A stretch of DNA of 52,353 nt from Clostridia bacterium (GTDB lineage: Bacteria; Bacillota; Clostridia; Christensenellales; DTU072). The first letter of the stretch is position 1. Every line of letters starts with the position of its first letter. The DNA is taken from assembly GCA_017461065.1 (NCBI GenBank), contig JAFTZC010000035.1, positions 1-52,353 of the forward strand, written 5' to 3'. The notes beneath the pieces are model-generated. The model was given only the letters and a program-made list of their open reading frames with translations. It was not told the DNA's origin and searched no databases. The translations under genes and the position numbers were made by a program. Below are positions 42,706 to 52,259 of this stretch, piece by piece.

Positions 42706-42734
42706 TTGACTAAGTTCCTTAGTTATGGTACTAT
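42706..42734 (+). promoter_or_regulatory. Promoter of the parE-parC operon
   Basis: TTGACT (42706-42711), 17 bp and TACTAT (42729-42734). The predicted start near 42741 leaves an unusually long leader of about 125 nt. In it AGTATC-GTGT pairs with ACAC and GATACT (about 42799-42836, 7-nt bulge) in a large stem-loop followed by TTTT. No ORF is seen in the leader. The rest of the 42590-42705 gap shows nothing recognisable. Confidence 0.6.
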
Positions 42735-42866
42735 ATATTGTGTATTTTCGTGTATTGTTGCAAGCGTTGCATAAGATGGCCACGGAAAATCTTAACGAGT
42801 ATCGTGTCCTATTGATAGAACACGCTAACTGATACTTTTAATTAGCAGTTTAGTGCGGAGGAAATA

Positions 42867-44879
42867 ATGGCAAGTACTAAATCAGAAAGCACAACTAAAA
42901 AAGTTATGCCGAAAAAATATGATGCTTCCGATATAGTCGTATTGGAAGGTCTTGAAGCGGTGCGTCTTCGTCCCGGTATGTATATAGGCACTACCGGTGT
43001 TAACGGACTTCACCATCTATTATGGGAAATAGTCGACAACTCAGTTGACGAAGCGTTGAATGGATATGCTGACACTATTCAAGTCGTTCTAAATAAAGAC
43101 GGCTCTATCTCTGTTGAAGATAATGGTAGAGGTATGCCCGTCGATAAACATCCAAAGTATAAAAAGAGTGGTGTAGAGCTCATTTTTACACAACTTCACG
43201 CAGGTGGTAAGTTCGATAACAAAGAGTACGAGTTTTCAGGCGGTTTGCACGGCGTAGGTGCTGCTGTTGTTAACGCATTGTCTGATTGGTTGGAAGTTGA
43301 AGTTTGTCGTGACAAGAAGATCTATTTCCAACGTTACCAAAAGATAGTTTCTCCACGCAAGGTTCAAAGCGGTATTCCTCAAGGTGATCTTGAGTGTATT
43401 GGTACTACCAAGAAGCGTGGCACAAAGACCACGTTTAAGCCCGATGCTACCGTATTTGAAACCGTTGAATTTAACCACGATACCATTGCTAAGCGTCTAA
43501 AAGAACTTGCATATCTCACAAAAGGCGTTACCTTTACCTTTACGGATATGCAACGCGTTGACGAAAACGGCGAACCATCGTTTGATAGATTTTTCTTTAA
43601 AGGCGGTATCGTTGACTTTGTAAAGAGTGTAAACGAACACAACAATAAGCGTTCCGAAAAGGTCATTTACGTAGAAGCCAAGGATTCGGAGAAGAAGTTC
43701 CAAGTCCAAGTTGCTATCCAATATACCGATAAGCCCGACGACGAAATCATTTCATACGTAAATAATATTCCCACTCACGAAGGTGGCACACACGAAACGG
43801 GCTTTAAGCTTGCTTTTACAAAGGCTCTTAACGAGTTCGTTAAGAAGAATAATTTGCTAAAAGCCAAAGATACACCACCCTCAGGCGACGACTACCGTGA
43901 CGGTATGACTGCCGTAATTAGTGTAAGAATGCAAAATATGCAGTTTGAGGGACAAACAAAAACCAAGCTTGGTAATCCCGAAGTTAAGGGTTGGGTGGAT
44001 AGCCTTGTTTACGAGCAACTAAACTTGTTCTTTGCAGAAAAGAAGAACAAAGATCTTGGTACTATGATATTCAAGATAGGCGTAAACACTTCTAAGATGC
44101 GTAGCGAAGAAAAGAAGTTCAAGGAAGCTATTCGCTCCAAGAACTCTATGTCCGGACAAATTCTTGCCGGAAAGCTTTCATCTTGTTCGGGCAGAGATTA
44201 TAGTCGTAATGAGCTCTTTATTGTAGAGGGTGATTCGGCAGGCGGTTCGGCAAAGCAAGGTCGTGATCCCAAGTTCCAAGCCGTTCTTCCGCTTAGAGGT
44301 AAACCTCTTAACACTATGAAGAGCCATAGGACGGCGATTTTACAAAACGAAGAAATTCAAACGATTATCTATGCGCTTGGTACGGACTTTGACAAGAGTT
44401 TTGATATCAAAAATCTAAAATACGACAAGATTATCATTCTCGCTGATGCCGACCACGATGGTGAACATATCAGATGTTTGCTTTTGACTTTCTTCTACCA
44501 ACATATGCGTCCTTTGATTGAAGAAGGCCACGTATATCTCGGTATGCCACCGCTTTATAAGGTTGAGCAAAAGAAAACGGGATTTAAGAAGTACGCCTAC
44601 AATGATAACGAGCTTGAGAAGATACTTGCAGAGGTCAAGGGTGCATATCACCTACAACGCTACAAAGGTCTTGGCGAGATGAACTACGATCAGTTACGTG
44701 ATACCACGCTAAAACCCGGTAGCAGAACGCTCACGAGAGTAACCATAGAAGATTTCGAGTCTGCAAGCAAAATGGTCTCTCTATGGATGGGTGACGATGC
44801 AGATGCAAGACAAACCTATATTAACGCAAATGCAAACTTCAACAAGGTTGACACCTTTAAGACCAAATTTGGAGGCTAA
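42867..44879 (+). CDS. parE: DNA topoisomerase IV subunit B (ParE)
   Basis: A 670-residue ATPase subunit of a type IIA topoisomerase. A GHKL ATPase domain has [21 protein letters not shown] and [14 protein letters not shown]. The transducer follows, and the TOPRIM domain shows [15 protein letters not shown] and [12 protein letters not shown]. GyrB and ParE are hard to separate by B subunit alone; the ParC-like character of the next gene points to topoisomerase IV, which unlinks daughter chromosomes. GGAGG precedes the ATG; parC starts 2 bp after the stop. Confidence 0.88.
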   Translation: MASTKSESTTKKVMPKKYDASDIVVLEGLEAVRLRPGMYIGTTGVNGLHHLLWEIVDNSVDEALNGYADTIQVVLNKDGSISVEDNGRGMPVDKHPKYKKSGVELIFTQLHAGGKFDNKEYEFSGGLHGVGAAVVNALSDWLEVEVCRDKKIYFQRYQKIVSPRKVQSGIPQGDLECIGTTKKRGTKTTFKPDATVFETVEFNHDTIAKRLKELAYLTKGVTFTFTDMQRVDENGEPSFDRFFFKGGIVDFVKSVNEHNNKRSEKVIYVEAKDSEKKFQVQVAIQYTDKPDDEIISYVNNIPTHEGGTHETGFKLAFTKALNEFVKKNNLLKAKDTPPSGDDYRDGMTAVISVRMQNMQFEGQTKTKLGNPEVKGWVDSLVYEQLNLFFAEKKNKDLGTMIFKIGVNTSKMRSEEKKFKEAIRSKNSMSGQILAGKLSSCSGRDYSRNELFIVEGDSAGGSAKQGRDPKFQAVLPLRGKPLNTMKSHRTAILQNEEIQTIIYALGTDFDKSFDIKNLKYDKIIILADADHDGEHIRCLLLTFFYQHMRPLIEEGHVYLGMPPLYKVEQKKTGFKKYAYNDNELEKILAEVKGAYHLQRYKGLGEMNYDQLRDTTLKPGSRTLTRVTIEDFESASKMVSLWMGDDADARQTYINANANFNKVDTFKTKFGG

Positions 44880-44881
44880 AA

Positions 44882-47386
44882 ATGGCAAGAGCAAAAGGAA
44901 CACAACTAACGTTAAATTTGGAAAATAACGTTCTTGAAAGGTCTATAGAGGCTGTTATGCCCGAGTCTATGATGATTTATTCTGAGCATATTATCTTGGA
45001 TAGATCGTTGCCTCGTGTTGAAGACGGATTGAAGCCTGTTCAACGTAGAATTTTATACACTATGCACAATCTCAAGATGGGACCGCAAAGCGAGTACAAA
45101 AAGAGTGCTCGTATCGTTGGTGATTGTATGGGTAAATATCACCCCCATGGTGATAGTTCCATTTATGGTGCAATGGTAAGAATGGCCCAAGATTTTAGTA
45201 TGCGTATGCCACTCGTTGACGGACAAGGTAACTTTGGTACGGCAATGGGTGATGGTCCTGCAGCTATGCGTTATACCGAAGCAAGGCTTGAAGCTCTGAC
45301 TATGGAGTTGCTGCGTGATATAGATAAAAATACGGTAACTTGGTCTAAGAACTTTGACGATACGTTGGAAGAACCGGATATTTTACCCGGCAGATTTCCC
45401 AATTTGTTGGTCAATGGTGCAACGGGTATTGCTATTGGTTTTTCGATGAATATCCCACCGCATAACTTGACTGAAGTTATTGATGGATGTGTTGGCCTAA
45501 TTGATAATCCAAAGATGAAGCTTGACGAGCTTTTAACCATTATCAAAGGACCGGACTTTCCCGCAGGTGGTTTCTTGGTAGGCGGACAAGATTTATATAA
45601 CATATACGAAACCGGCCAAGGTAAAATAGTGCTTCGCGGTAGGGCGGAAATCGAAAACGAAGGCTCTGCGCAAAACATTGTTATAACCGAAGTTCCGTGG
45701 GGAATAAATCCTAAGGATAAGATTATTAAGCGCGTATACGAATTGCGTGAAAAGAAGAAAGAACTATTCGGCAACGTAGTAGACGTATTCGATGAGTCAG
45801 ACGGTACGGGCCTTCGCATTGTAATCAAACTCAAAAAGGGTGAAGATGCAGTTAAGGTATTGGATGCACTATACAAGAACACCGACCTACAATGCAATTT
45901 CCCTGTAAATATGGTAGCTATTGCAGACGGCAAGCCACGTCAGCTCGGCTTGATAGCAATGCTTAAGTACTACCTTAACTACCAAAAGAGCGTTATTTAC
46001 AAGCGTAGCAAATTCGATTTGAACGTAGCTGAAAAGCGTGCGGAAGTTTTAGAAGGCTATCGCATTATAATGCCCAATATTGACGAAGTTATTGCAATTA
46101 TCAGAGGTGCTGCAACGAGAGCGGAAGCCAAAACGAAACTTCGTGAAAGATTTACTCTATCAGAAGCTCAAGCCGAAGCAATTTTGAGCTTGCAACTTGG
46201 TAACATCAACAAGCTTGACGTCCATAAGTTTGAAAACGAGCTCAACGAACTTAATAAACAAATTGCCGAGCTTAACAAAATACTTTCAAGTGACCGCGAA
46301 CAATTCAAGGTTGTCAAAAAGGAACTTCAAGAAATTCGTGATAAATATAAGTGTAAGCGCCTAACCACTATTATAAATAGTGTCGAAGACCTTGATATCA
46401 AGCCACAGGTGTTTGACCCGACCAAGAGGACCAACAAGCGTTGTATCGTAACCGTAAGTGAAGATGGCAACGTAAAAGTTCTTTCTACGAGAAACTTTAT
46501 TTCGGCAAACCGTGACGTCGAGTCAAGTGGTATCGACGGCATTACGAGAGACGTGCACGAAGTTAAGCCCGACCATACCGTGCTTGTATTCAGCTCGCAA
46601 GGTAATTGCTACAAGCTCAACGTTAACAGCGTAGGGGAAAAGCAATGGAAGGATAAGGGTGATACTCTTAATACTTTATATCCCACCTTTGCTTCTAAGG
46701 ACGAAAAGGCAGTTGCGGTATTATCTGCAAACCCTGATAATCTTGATAACGAGCAAGTTTATATCTATACCAAAAACGGTATGGTAAAAAAGACCTTATT
46801 CCGTCAATATTTCGTAGCAAAAGAAGGATACCAAGTAATGTCGCTTAAGGAAGACGACGAAGTAATAGGTGTAGAAATCGTAAAGGAAAACTCTACTATA
46901 ATCTTCGTAACTTCAGATGGACAATGCGTTAACTCAGAAGTTGACGATTATCCATTGCATGGAAGAATTGCAGGCGGTGTTATCGGTGTAAATCTTAATA
47001 CCGACGCTTACGTAGTATTTGCAGGACAGGCTGAAGTCGAGCTTGGTATTAATGCTGATGGTAATGAAGCATATATGCCGCTTGGCGAAATCGTTGTCGT
47101 CACCGATAAGGGTACGGGCAAAAAGGTAATTGCATCTGAGTTTAGTCCTATGAAACGCGCTCGAAAGGGACTAAGAATAATCGATATTTATGGCGAGCCT
47201 TATAAGGTAGCGTTTGCGTCACTCGTACTTGCACCTTATAAACTTGCATTTATAGATGAAGAAAATAATCTCCACGAAGTTGATACTGAAGAAATTCGTA
47301 TTGAGCGCAAGGATACCAAGGGTAAACCTATACTCCGCGGTATCAAGGTTAAAAAAGTAGCAAAGCACGTGGAGGAAATGGAGTAA
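44882..47386 (+). CDS. parC: DNA topoisomerase IV subunit A (ParC)
   Basis: An 834-residue breakage-reunion subunit. The N-terminal core shows [39 protein letters not shown], and the catalytic Tyr131 in [11 protein letters not shown] coiled-coil tower region (about 430-490) and a C-terminal beta-pinwheel follow. No canonical GyrA box (QRRGGKG) is seen, and [12 protein letters not shown] is typical of the ParC form in Clostridia, so topoisomerase IV is preferred over gyrase. der follows after 3 bp. Confidence 0.88.
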   Translation: MARAKGTQLTLNLENNVLERSIEAVMPESMMIYSEHIILDRSLPRVEDGLKPVQRRILYTMHNLKMGPQSEYKKSARIVGDCMGKYHPHGDSSIYGAMVRMAQDFSMRMPLVDGQGNFGTAMGDGPAAMRYTEARLEALTMELLRDIDKNTVTWSKNFDDTLEEPDILPGRFPNLLVNGATGIAIGFSMNIPPHNLTEVIDGCVGLIDNPKMKLDELLTIIKGPDFPAGGFLVGGQDLYNIYETGQGKIVLRGRAEIENEGSAQNIVITEVPWGINPKDKIIKRVYELREKKKELFGNVVDVFDESDGTGLRIVIKLKKGEDAVKVLDALYKNTDLQCNFPVNMVAIADGKPRQLGLIAMLKYYLNYQKSVIYKRSKFDLNVAEKRAEVLEGYRIIMPNIDEVIAIIRGAATRAEAKTKLRERFTLSEAQAEAILSLQLGNINKLDVHKFENELNELNKQIAELNKILSSDREQFKVVKKELQEIRDKYKCKRLTTIINSVEDLDIKPQVFDPTKRTNKRCIVTVSEDGNVKVLSTRNFISANRDVESSGIDGITRDVHEVKPDHTVLVFSSQGNCYKLNVNSVGEKQWKDKGDTLNTLYPTFASKDEKAVAVLSANPDNLDNEQVYIYTKNGMVKKTLFRQYFVAKEGYQVMSLKEDDEVIGVEIVKENSTIIFVTSDGQCVNSEVDDYPLHGRIAGGVIGVNLNTDAYVVFAGQAEVELGINADGNEAYMPLGEIVVVTDKGTGKKVIASEFSPMKRARKGLRIIDIYGEPYKVAFASLVLAPYKLAFIDEENNLHEVDTEEIRIERKDTKGKPILRGIKVKKVAKHVEEME

Positions 47387-47389
47387 GAT

Positions 47390-48709
47390 ATGGCAAAACC
47401 AATAGTTGCAATAGTTGGAAGACCTAACGTAGGTAAGTCAACTTTCTTTAACAAAATGGCAGGACGCAGGGTATCTATCGTAAACGATATGCCCGGCGTT
47501 ACACGTGACCGAATTTACGTTGACGTAGAGTGGTGTGGATACAACTTCACTATGGTCGATACGGGTGGTATAGAACTCAAGAGTGAAGACCAAATGTGGC
47601 GCCACATTCGTCGTCAAGCAGAGCTTGCAGTGGATATTGCAGACGTTATACTTTTCTTTGTTGACGGCAAAAGCGGCATTATGGCGGACGACTACGACGT
47701 AGCCCATATGCTAAGATGTACCAACAAACCCGTTGTCTTAGCGGTCAACAAGGTCGACGGCAAGGACGATAGCGTAATTCACGATTTTTGGGCGCTAAAT
47801 CTTGGAGAGCCAATGGCGATTTCAGCCGAGCAAAGTTTAGGACTTGGCGATTTGTTGGATGCAGTATGTGCTAATTTCGAAAAGAATGATGCTGACGCTG
47901 AAGAAGAAACTCTTAAGATTGCTATAGTTGGTAAACCCAATAGTGGTAAATCATCTCTTACCAATAGACTTTTAGGATACGAGCGTGTTATAGTATCAAA
48001 TATCGCAGGCACTACGCGTGATGCTATTGATACGCCTTTTGAATATGAAGGCAGAAAGTGCACTATCATCGATACTGCAGGTATCCGCAAGAAGAGCAAG
48101 GTTGAAGAAGATGTCGAGTACTACTCGGTTATAAGGTCAATCAGCGCTATCCGTCGCGCCGATATCGTTTTGGTAGTAGTCGATAGTATGGAGATGCTTT
48201 CGGAGCAAGATATCCGTATTTGCGGGCTCGTACACGATGCCGGTAAGCCAAGCGTACTCGTTATGAACAAGTGGGACCTTATCGAAAAGGACACTTATAC
48301 CGTCAACAGATTTATGGAAAACCTTAAGAGTGACCTTAAGTTTATGACCTACCTAAAGACGGTATTTATTTCCGCATTAACGGGTAAGCGCGTTAATACT
48401 GTGCTCGATACGGCGTTCCAAGCCTATGAGAACGCTTCACGACGCATTCCAACCGGGGTGCTCAACGACGTAATAGGCGATGCAATTGCCGTCAACGAGC
48501 CACCTACCCATAACGGCAAGAGACTTAAGATTTTCTATTCGTCCGAGCCGTCTACCAACCCACCGACTTTCGTAATATTCGTCAACGACGGCAAGTTGAT
48601 GCACTTCTCATATAGAAGATATATTGAAAACTCACTTAGAAAAGCCTTTGATTTTAGTGGAACTCCAATTAAAATAGTTGTACGCTCAAGGGATGAAGAC
48701 AAGCAGTAA
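47390..48709 (+). CDS. der: Ribosome biogenesis GTPase Der (EngA)
   Basis: A 439-residue protein with two tandem GTPase domains, unique to EngA/Der, and a C-terminal KH-like domain. First G1: G-R-P-N-V-G-K-S (10-17), with D-T-G-G and N-K-V-D; second G1: G-K-P-N-S-G-K-S (181-188), with D-T-A-G and N-K-W-D. It helps assemble the 50S subunit and is essential in most bacteria. The second P-loop has Ser where many have Val/Met (N-S-G-K), a common variation. Length is typical. Confidence 0.98.
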   Translation: MAKPIVAIVGRPNVGKSTFFNKMAGRRVSIVNDMPGVTRDRIYVDVEWCGYNFTMVDTGGIELKSEDQMWRHIRRQAELAVDIADVILFFVDGKSGIMADDYDVAHMLRCTNKPVVLAVNKVDGKDDSVIHDFWALNLGEPMAISAEQSLGLGDLLDAVCANFEKNDADAEEETLKIAIVGKPNSGKSSLTNRLLGYERVIVSNIAGTTRDAIDTPFEYEGRKCTIIDTAGIRKKSKVEEDVEYYSVIRSISAIRRADIVLVVVDSMEMLSEQDIRICGLVHDAGKPSVLVMNKWDLIEKDTYTVNRFMENLKSDLKFMTYLKTVFISALTGKRVNTVLDTAFQAYENASRRIPTGVLNDVIGDAIAVNEPPTHNGKRLKIFYSSEPSTNPPTFVIFVNDGKLMHFSYRRYIENSLRKAFDFSGTPIKIVVRSRDEDKQ

Positions 48710-48720
48710 AAAGGAGCGAT

Positions 48721-49986
48721 ATGTACAAAAATTTAACGATTGAAGAACAAAAGAACCTGTTAGTAGCAGAACAAAAGAGATATCTTGATTACAAGGCAAT
48801 GAATCTTAGCCTTGATATGTCAAGAGGTAAGCCTTGCAAAGAGCAACTCGATATCAGTATGGATATGTTTGATAAAATCACGTCGACGACGGATTTTAAA
48901 CGTAAGATAGATTATCGTAACTACGGCATTGCAGATGGTATCCCTGAGCTTAAAAAATTGTTTGGCGATTTAATCGGCGACGTTTCAAGTGACGAAATTA
49001 TAGTTGCATATAATGCAAGCTTAAATCTTATGTACGATAGCATTCAACGTGCTATGCAATTCGGCGTGCTTGGTGGCGAGCCTTGGAACAAGCAAGGCAA
49101 ATTGAAATGGCTATGCCCCGTTCCCGGATACGATAGACATTTTGCTATTACCGAGCTATTTGGCTTTGAAATGATACATATTCCAATGGACGAAAATGGC
49201 CCTGATATGGATTTGGTTGAGGAACTTGTAAAAGATCCTACCGTTAAGGGTATATGGTGTGTGCCTAAGTACTCTAATCCAATGGGTATAATTTATTCGG
49301 ACGAAGTCGTAAGACGTTTTGCAAACCTTAAGCCTAAAGCAAAGGATTTCCGCATTATGTGGGATAACGCATATATGGTACACGCTTTGTATGGTCAAGA
49401 CGATATGCTTGATATTTACCAAGAAGCTAAAAAGGTCGGCAACGAAGATATCGTTTATATGTTTGGTTCTACTTCAAAGATTTCATTTGCCGGTGCCGGT
49501 GTTGCGTTTATGGCAGGCTCAAAGGCAAATATGGATAGTCAGCGCAAATATATGGGAATACAGACAATTGGCCCCGATAAAGTATCTCAACTTATGCATA
49601 GCTTATATTTCAGCTCTGTTGAAGATATTTATGCTCATATGGAAAAACACGCTGCAATTCTCCGTCCAAAGTTCGAAGAAGTGCTTAACATTATGGATGA
49701 AGAGCTCGCTGAAACGGGTATTGCAAAGTGGAACAAGCCAAGAGGCGGCTATTTCATTTCTTGTTTTTTAGAAGAGGGTACTGCTAAGCGTACCGTACAA
49801 CTTGCAAAGGAAGCAGGTGTAGTGTTCACGGGCGCAGGCGCAACCTATCCTTGCAAGCAAGACCCCAAGGACAGCAACCTTCGTATAGCACCAACCCTTC
49901 CTCCAATGGAAGAGCTAAAGACGGCAATGCACATCTTCTGCTGCTGTGCTAAGATTGCTTACCTTGAAAAATGTACTAAGCAATAG
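48721..49986 (+). CDS. PLP-dependent aminotransferase (aspartate aminotransferase-like)
   Basis: A 421-residue fold-type I aminotransferase. S-R-G-K-P near residue 35, Y-N-A-S-L-N in the cofactor loop, P-K-Y-S-N-P-M-G near 185, W-D-N-A-Y-M near 218 and the Schiff-base lysine in G-S-T-S-K-I-S-F-A-G-A-G are visible. This subset, annotated as a MocR-like or class I/II aspartate aminotransferase form, transfers the amino group of aspartate or a related amino acid to 2-oxoglutarate. The amino acid substrate cannot be fixed from sequence. AAAAGGAG precedes the ATG. A bidirectional terminator follows. Confidence 0.88.
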   Translation: MYKNLTIEEQKNLLVAEQKRYLDYKAMNLSLDMSRGKPCKEQLDISMDMFDKITSTTDFKRKIDYRNYGIADGIPELKKLFGDLIGDVSSDEIIVAYNASLNLMYDSIQRAMQFGVLGGEPWNKQGKLKWLCPVPGYDRHFAITELFGFEMIHIPMDENGPDMDLVEELVKDPTVKGIWCVPKYSNPMGIIYSDEVVRRFANLKPKAKDFRIMWDNAYMVHALYGQDDMLDIYQEAKKVGNEDIVYMFGSTSKISFAGAGVAFMAGSKANMDSQRKYMGIQTIGPDKVSQLMHSLYFSSVEDIYAHMEKHAAILRPKFEEVLNIMDEELAETGIAKWNKPRGGYFISCFLEEGTAKRTVQLAKEAGVVFTGAGATYPCKQDPKDSNLRIAPTLPPMEELKTAMHIFCCCAKIAYLEKCTKQ

Positions 49987-50000
49987 CGTGCTTATGAAAA

Positions 50001-50028
50001 ATAAAAGGACTCTTCCGAGTCCTTTTAT
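50001..50028. terminator. Bidirectional terminator between the aminotransferase and the XRE gene
   Basis: ATAAAAGGACTC (50001-50012) and GAGTCCTTTTAT (50017-50028) pair perfectly around TTCC, with A and T tracts inside the stem ends so it serves both strands. Confidence 0.9.
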
Positions 50029-50246
50029 TTATGTTTTGAGTATGGCTTACGTTCATCTGTACGTCCTAATAAATAATCAACACTTGTTTTATAAAAATCA
50101 GCAAGCTTAATTAATATCTCGGATGGGATATCATTTTCACCAGTTTCATATTTTGAATATCCTGTTTGAGACATGCCTAAATATTTAGCAACTTTTGTTT
50201 GATTTAAATCAGCATCTTCTCTTAGGTCGCGTATGCGTTTATACAT
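50025..50246 (-). CDS. XRE-family helix-turn-helix repressor
   Basis: A 73-residue single-domain DNA-binding protein of the Cro/C1 type: L-R-E-D-A-D-L-N-Q-T-K-V-A-K-Y-L-G-M-S-Q-T-G-Y-S as the helix-turn-helix, then Y-E-T-G-E-N-D-I-P and F-Y-K-T-S-V-D-Y-L-L-G-R-T. It diverges from the zinc-ribbon membrane protein gene and probably controls both promoters. Candidate operators lie in the 113-bp gap: AACCTG-AAA-CAGGTT inside the other gene's promoter, and ATACTAA/TTAGTAT nearer its own start. AAGGA precedes the ATG. Confidence 0.93.
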   Translation of the reverse strand: MYKRIRDLREDADLNQTKVAKYLGMSQTGYSKYETGENDIPSEILIKLADFYKTSVDYLLGRTDERKPYSKHK

Positions 50247-50259
50247 TGTTATCCTTATA

Positions 50260-50284
50260 ATACTAATATTTGTATATTTAGTAT
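50260..50284. promoter_or_regulatory. Inverted repeat upstream of the XRE gene
   Basis: ATACTAA (50260-50266) and TTAGTAT (50278-50284) are perfect inverted arms 11 bp apart, 14 bp from the XRE start codon. It may be an operator for autoregulation; the sequence differs from the palindrome at 50315-50329. Confidence 0.4.
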
Positions 50285-50305
50285 AACTTAATCTATTTTA
50301 GGGTA

Positions 50306-50334
50306 TTGACTTCTAACCTGAAACAGGTTAAAAT
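50306..50334 (+). promoter_or_regulatory. Promoter of the zinc-ribbon protein gene with an operator-like palindrome
   Basis: TTGACT (50306-50311), 17 bp and TAAAAT (50329-50334). Between them lies the perfect inverted repeat AACCTG (50315-50320), AAA, CAGGTT (50324-50329), touching the -10. A dimeric repressor bound here would block RNA polymerase; the divergent XRE protein is the obvious candidate. Confidence 0.75.
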
Positions 50335-50359
50335 AAAAAAAATAGGAGGATTATGCAAA

Positions 50360-52087
50360 ATGACAAAAATTTGTAATAAATGTGGCGCTATGGTTGGAGA
50401 AGAATCTAAATTTTGTTCAAGCTGTGGAAATCTTTTGGTTATATCTGATGATAATGATAAAAAATCAAGCAGTGGCATTGAGAATGAAAATTCTTCAACT
50501 CAATTAGGAAAAACCGAAGATAACCTTGAAATGAATCAGGAGAAAATGGATGAAAACTCATTTTTCGATTTTAATTCTTCAATTAATAGAAGGAAGATTA
50601 GAAGTAAGAAAGAAAAAAAGAATTTCAGTCCAAAGCAAAAGTGGCAGTTTGCTTTAATTAGGACGTTTGTTATTATCTTGATTAGCGTAGTGCTATTTGG
50701 TATGGCTTTTGTTTCTATTATGGATCTCTCATACAATCAAGATGCTATAGATATGGATAAATATGAAGGAATGTTTATTGAATGTTCTTCTATTGATGCA
50801 ATCACTTTTATGTTTGATTCTGTTAAGAGCATAGAAGATGAAGATATTGAGGATTCTGTTGTGTATAACGAATTTGAGAAAGCACTAGAAGAAAGTAAAG
50901 AAATTGAGTTTGAAGAATGGGATGACTTAACGGCAAAAGAAAAGAGTATATGTATAAAAGCTTATAAATTATCCTTTAGAACGATGCTCCAATCAGAAAG
51001 ATATGTCGCTTCTCCTACATTAATTGCAACAGGAATTATTGCTATTCTTTATTTGGTTGCTTGTGTATTAACAATGATATTTGCAGTCTTGCATATACTA
51101 TCTTTGTTTAGAGTGATACCATATAAGCCCAATACTATGTGGAGAGCAACTTTAATTTGTTTATTTGCTATTCCATTTATAATTGTTGCAATATATTTTG
51201 GGCTGTCCAACAGTATTTCTATTTTCACCAATTTATATAATATGAATGTAGGTGGTGGATTCATTACTACGATTGTTTTGGTTGGATTAACGTTCTTGGG
51301 CATAGTTCTTACTGCACAATGGATTGATCGAAAAGAAAAAATTGGTTTTATTTCTAAATCAATTTCCATGGTTTTAAGTATTTTAGTAATGAGTATAATG
51401 TTTGCACCAATATTATCCACAGAATTAAATTTGGTGTTTAATGGTAAGGAAGAAAAATCAAAAGTAAATATAGAATTCTATCAAGACTATTTTACATCAT
51501 TCACAATGAGTGAAGATGATGCAAAAGACTTGTATAGTAGAGTAAATAAAATGTTTAATGAGTACTCAGCAAAAGAAGATTATGCAGATGCTAAAATTTA
51601 TTCTTTTTCTCAATTTAGCAAAAAAGCCATTGAAGAAGGAACTGGTCAATCTCTTGTGAAATCAACTTTATTTGAAATTTCTATTCGAAAAGGGATTTTA
51701 GAGTATCGTGGTTTCTTTGAGTGCATTCCACTTGCATATATAATAAGCATACTTTTATTGGCGTTCATTAGTTCTTTTGATATGTTATATTTGTGTACGG
51801 GATATCAAAACAATTGGATATACTTAACGTTGAAATCGATATGTTTGTTTATGGTTATATTTGGAAGCGGATTTATCATAACTTATGGAGAGTTAGCAAA
51901 ATGGTATATTGAAAGTTATTTTAAATCAGGACTTGAGATTGCTTCCATAGGGATAGGTTCGATTTTTGTATTGGTATTCCAAACTATTAATATGTTTTTT
52001 GGAGATAAAAAAATGAAAGTAACAAAAATACATAAAAAAAGAAAAAATATATTAAGAAACATTATTCCTGAAGAACTCTTTGAATAA
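50360..52087 (+). CDS. Zinc-ribbon polytopic membrane protein of unknown function
   Basis: A 575-residue protein if started at ATG 50360, 10 nt after AGGAGG (50344-50349). The first 25 residues form a zinc ribbon (C-N-K-C-G and C-S-S-C-G). A charged linker (about 26-95) follows, then about eight transmembrane helices beginning near residue 98 (F-V-I-I-L-I-S-V-V-L-F-G-M). A large loop after the first helix (about 125-210) and another near 370-440 lie outside the hydrophobic parts. No enzymatic motif is seen. It is strongly AT-rich and uses AAT/TAT before Val unlike its neighbours, suggesting recent arrival. XRE gene on one side and IS200 on the other support an accessory origin. Confidence 0.75.
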   Translation: MTKICNKCGAMVGEESKFCSSCGNLLVISDDNDKKSSSGIENENSSTQLGKTEDNLEMNQEKMDENSFFDFNSSINRRKIRSKKEKKNFSPKQKWQFALIRTFVIILISVVLFGMAFVSIMDLSYNQDAIDMDKYEGMFIECSSIDAITFMFDSVKSIEDEDIEDSVVYNEFEKALEESKEIEFEEWDDLTAKEKSICIKAYKLSFRTMLQSERYVASPTLIATGIIAILYLVACVLTMIFAVLHILSLFRVIPYKPNTMWRATLICLFAIPFIIVAIYFGLSNSISIFTNLYNMNVGGGFITTIVLVGLTFLGIVLTAQWIDRKEKIGFISKSISMVLSILVMSIMFAPILSTELNLVFNGKEEKSKVNIEFYQDYFTSFTMSEDDAKDLYSRVNKMFNEYSAKEDYADAKIYSFSQFSKKAIEEGTGQSLVKSTLFEISIRKGILEYRGFFECIPLAYIISILLLAFISSFDMLYLCTGYQNNWIYLTLKSICLFMVIFGSGFIITYGELAKWYIESYFKSGLEIASIGIGSIFVLVFQTINMFFGDKKMKVTKIHKKRKNILRNIIPEELFE

Positions 52088-52101
52088 ATTTAATAAAAAA
52101 G

Positions 52102-52132
52102 TAGCGTTGAATTTATCATCAACGCTATTTTT
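52102..52132 (+). terminator. Terminator after the zinc-ribbon protein gene
   Basis: TAGCGTTGA (52102-52110) and TCAACGCTA (52119-52127) pair around eight bases, followed by T5. Confidence 0.88.
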
Positions 52133-52141
52133 GTATAAAGA

Positions 52142-52164
52142 AAACCACGCGATAGTCGCGTGGT
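52142..52164 (+). mobile_element. IS200/IS605 left-end hairpin
   Basis: AACCACGCGA (52142-52151) and TCGCGTGGTT (52155-52164) pair perfectly around TAG. IS200/IS605 elements lack terminal inverted repeats and carry subterminal hairpins that their Y1 transposase recognises as single-stranded DNA. The hairpin is 95 bp before a tnpA start, the expected position. The right end lies beyond the window. Confidence 0.75.
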
Positions 52165-52189
52165 TCAGTAGAGGTTAACCGATGAGAAA

Positions 52190-52253
52190 AATCCTCCAAA
52201 CGTGATACAATAGTTTAGACCTGCCAGTCGAAACCAAAACACATTTGGAGGAT
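52190..52253 (+). promoter_or_regulatory. Long-range stem covering the tnpA ribosome-binding site
   Basis: ATCCTCCAAA (52190-52199) is the exact complement of TTTGGAGGAT (52244-52253), which contains GGAGGA, the ribosome-binding site of tnpA. A TACAAT (-10-like, 52206-52211) lies between the arms, so an internal start would lose the 5' arm while external read-through RNA would fold and stay silent. Confidence 0.65.
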
Positions 52254-52259
52254 ATATCT

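Noticed and set aside
42867-47386. GyrB-GyrA instead of ParE-ParC
   Set aside because: No GyrA box, and the A subunit has the [12 protein letters not shown] form typical of clostridial ParC. Some doubt remains.
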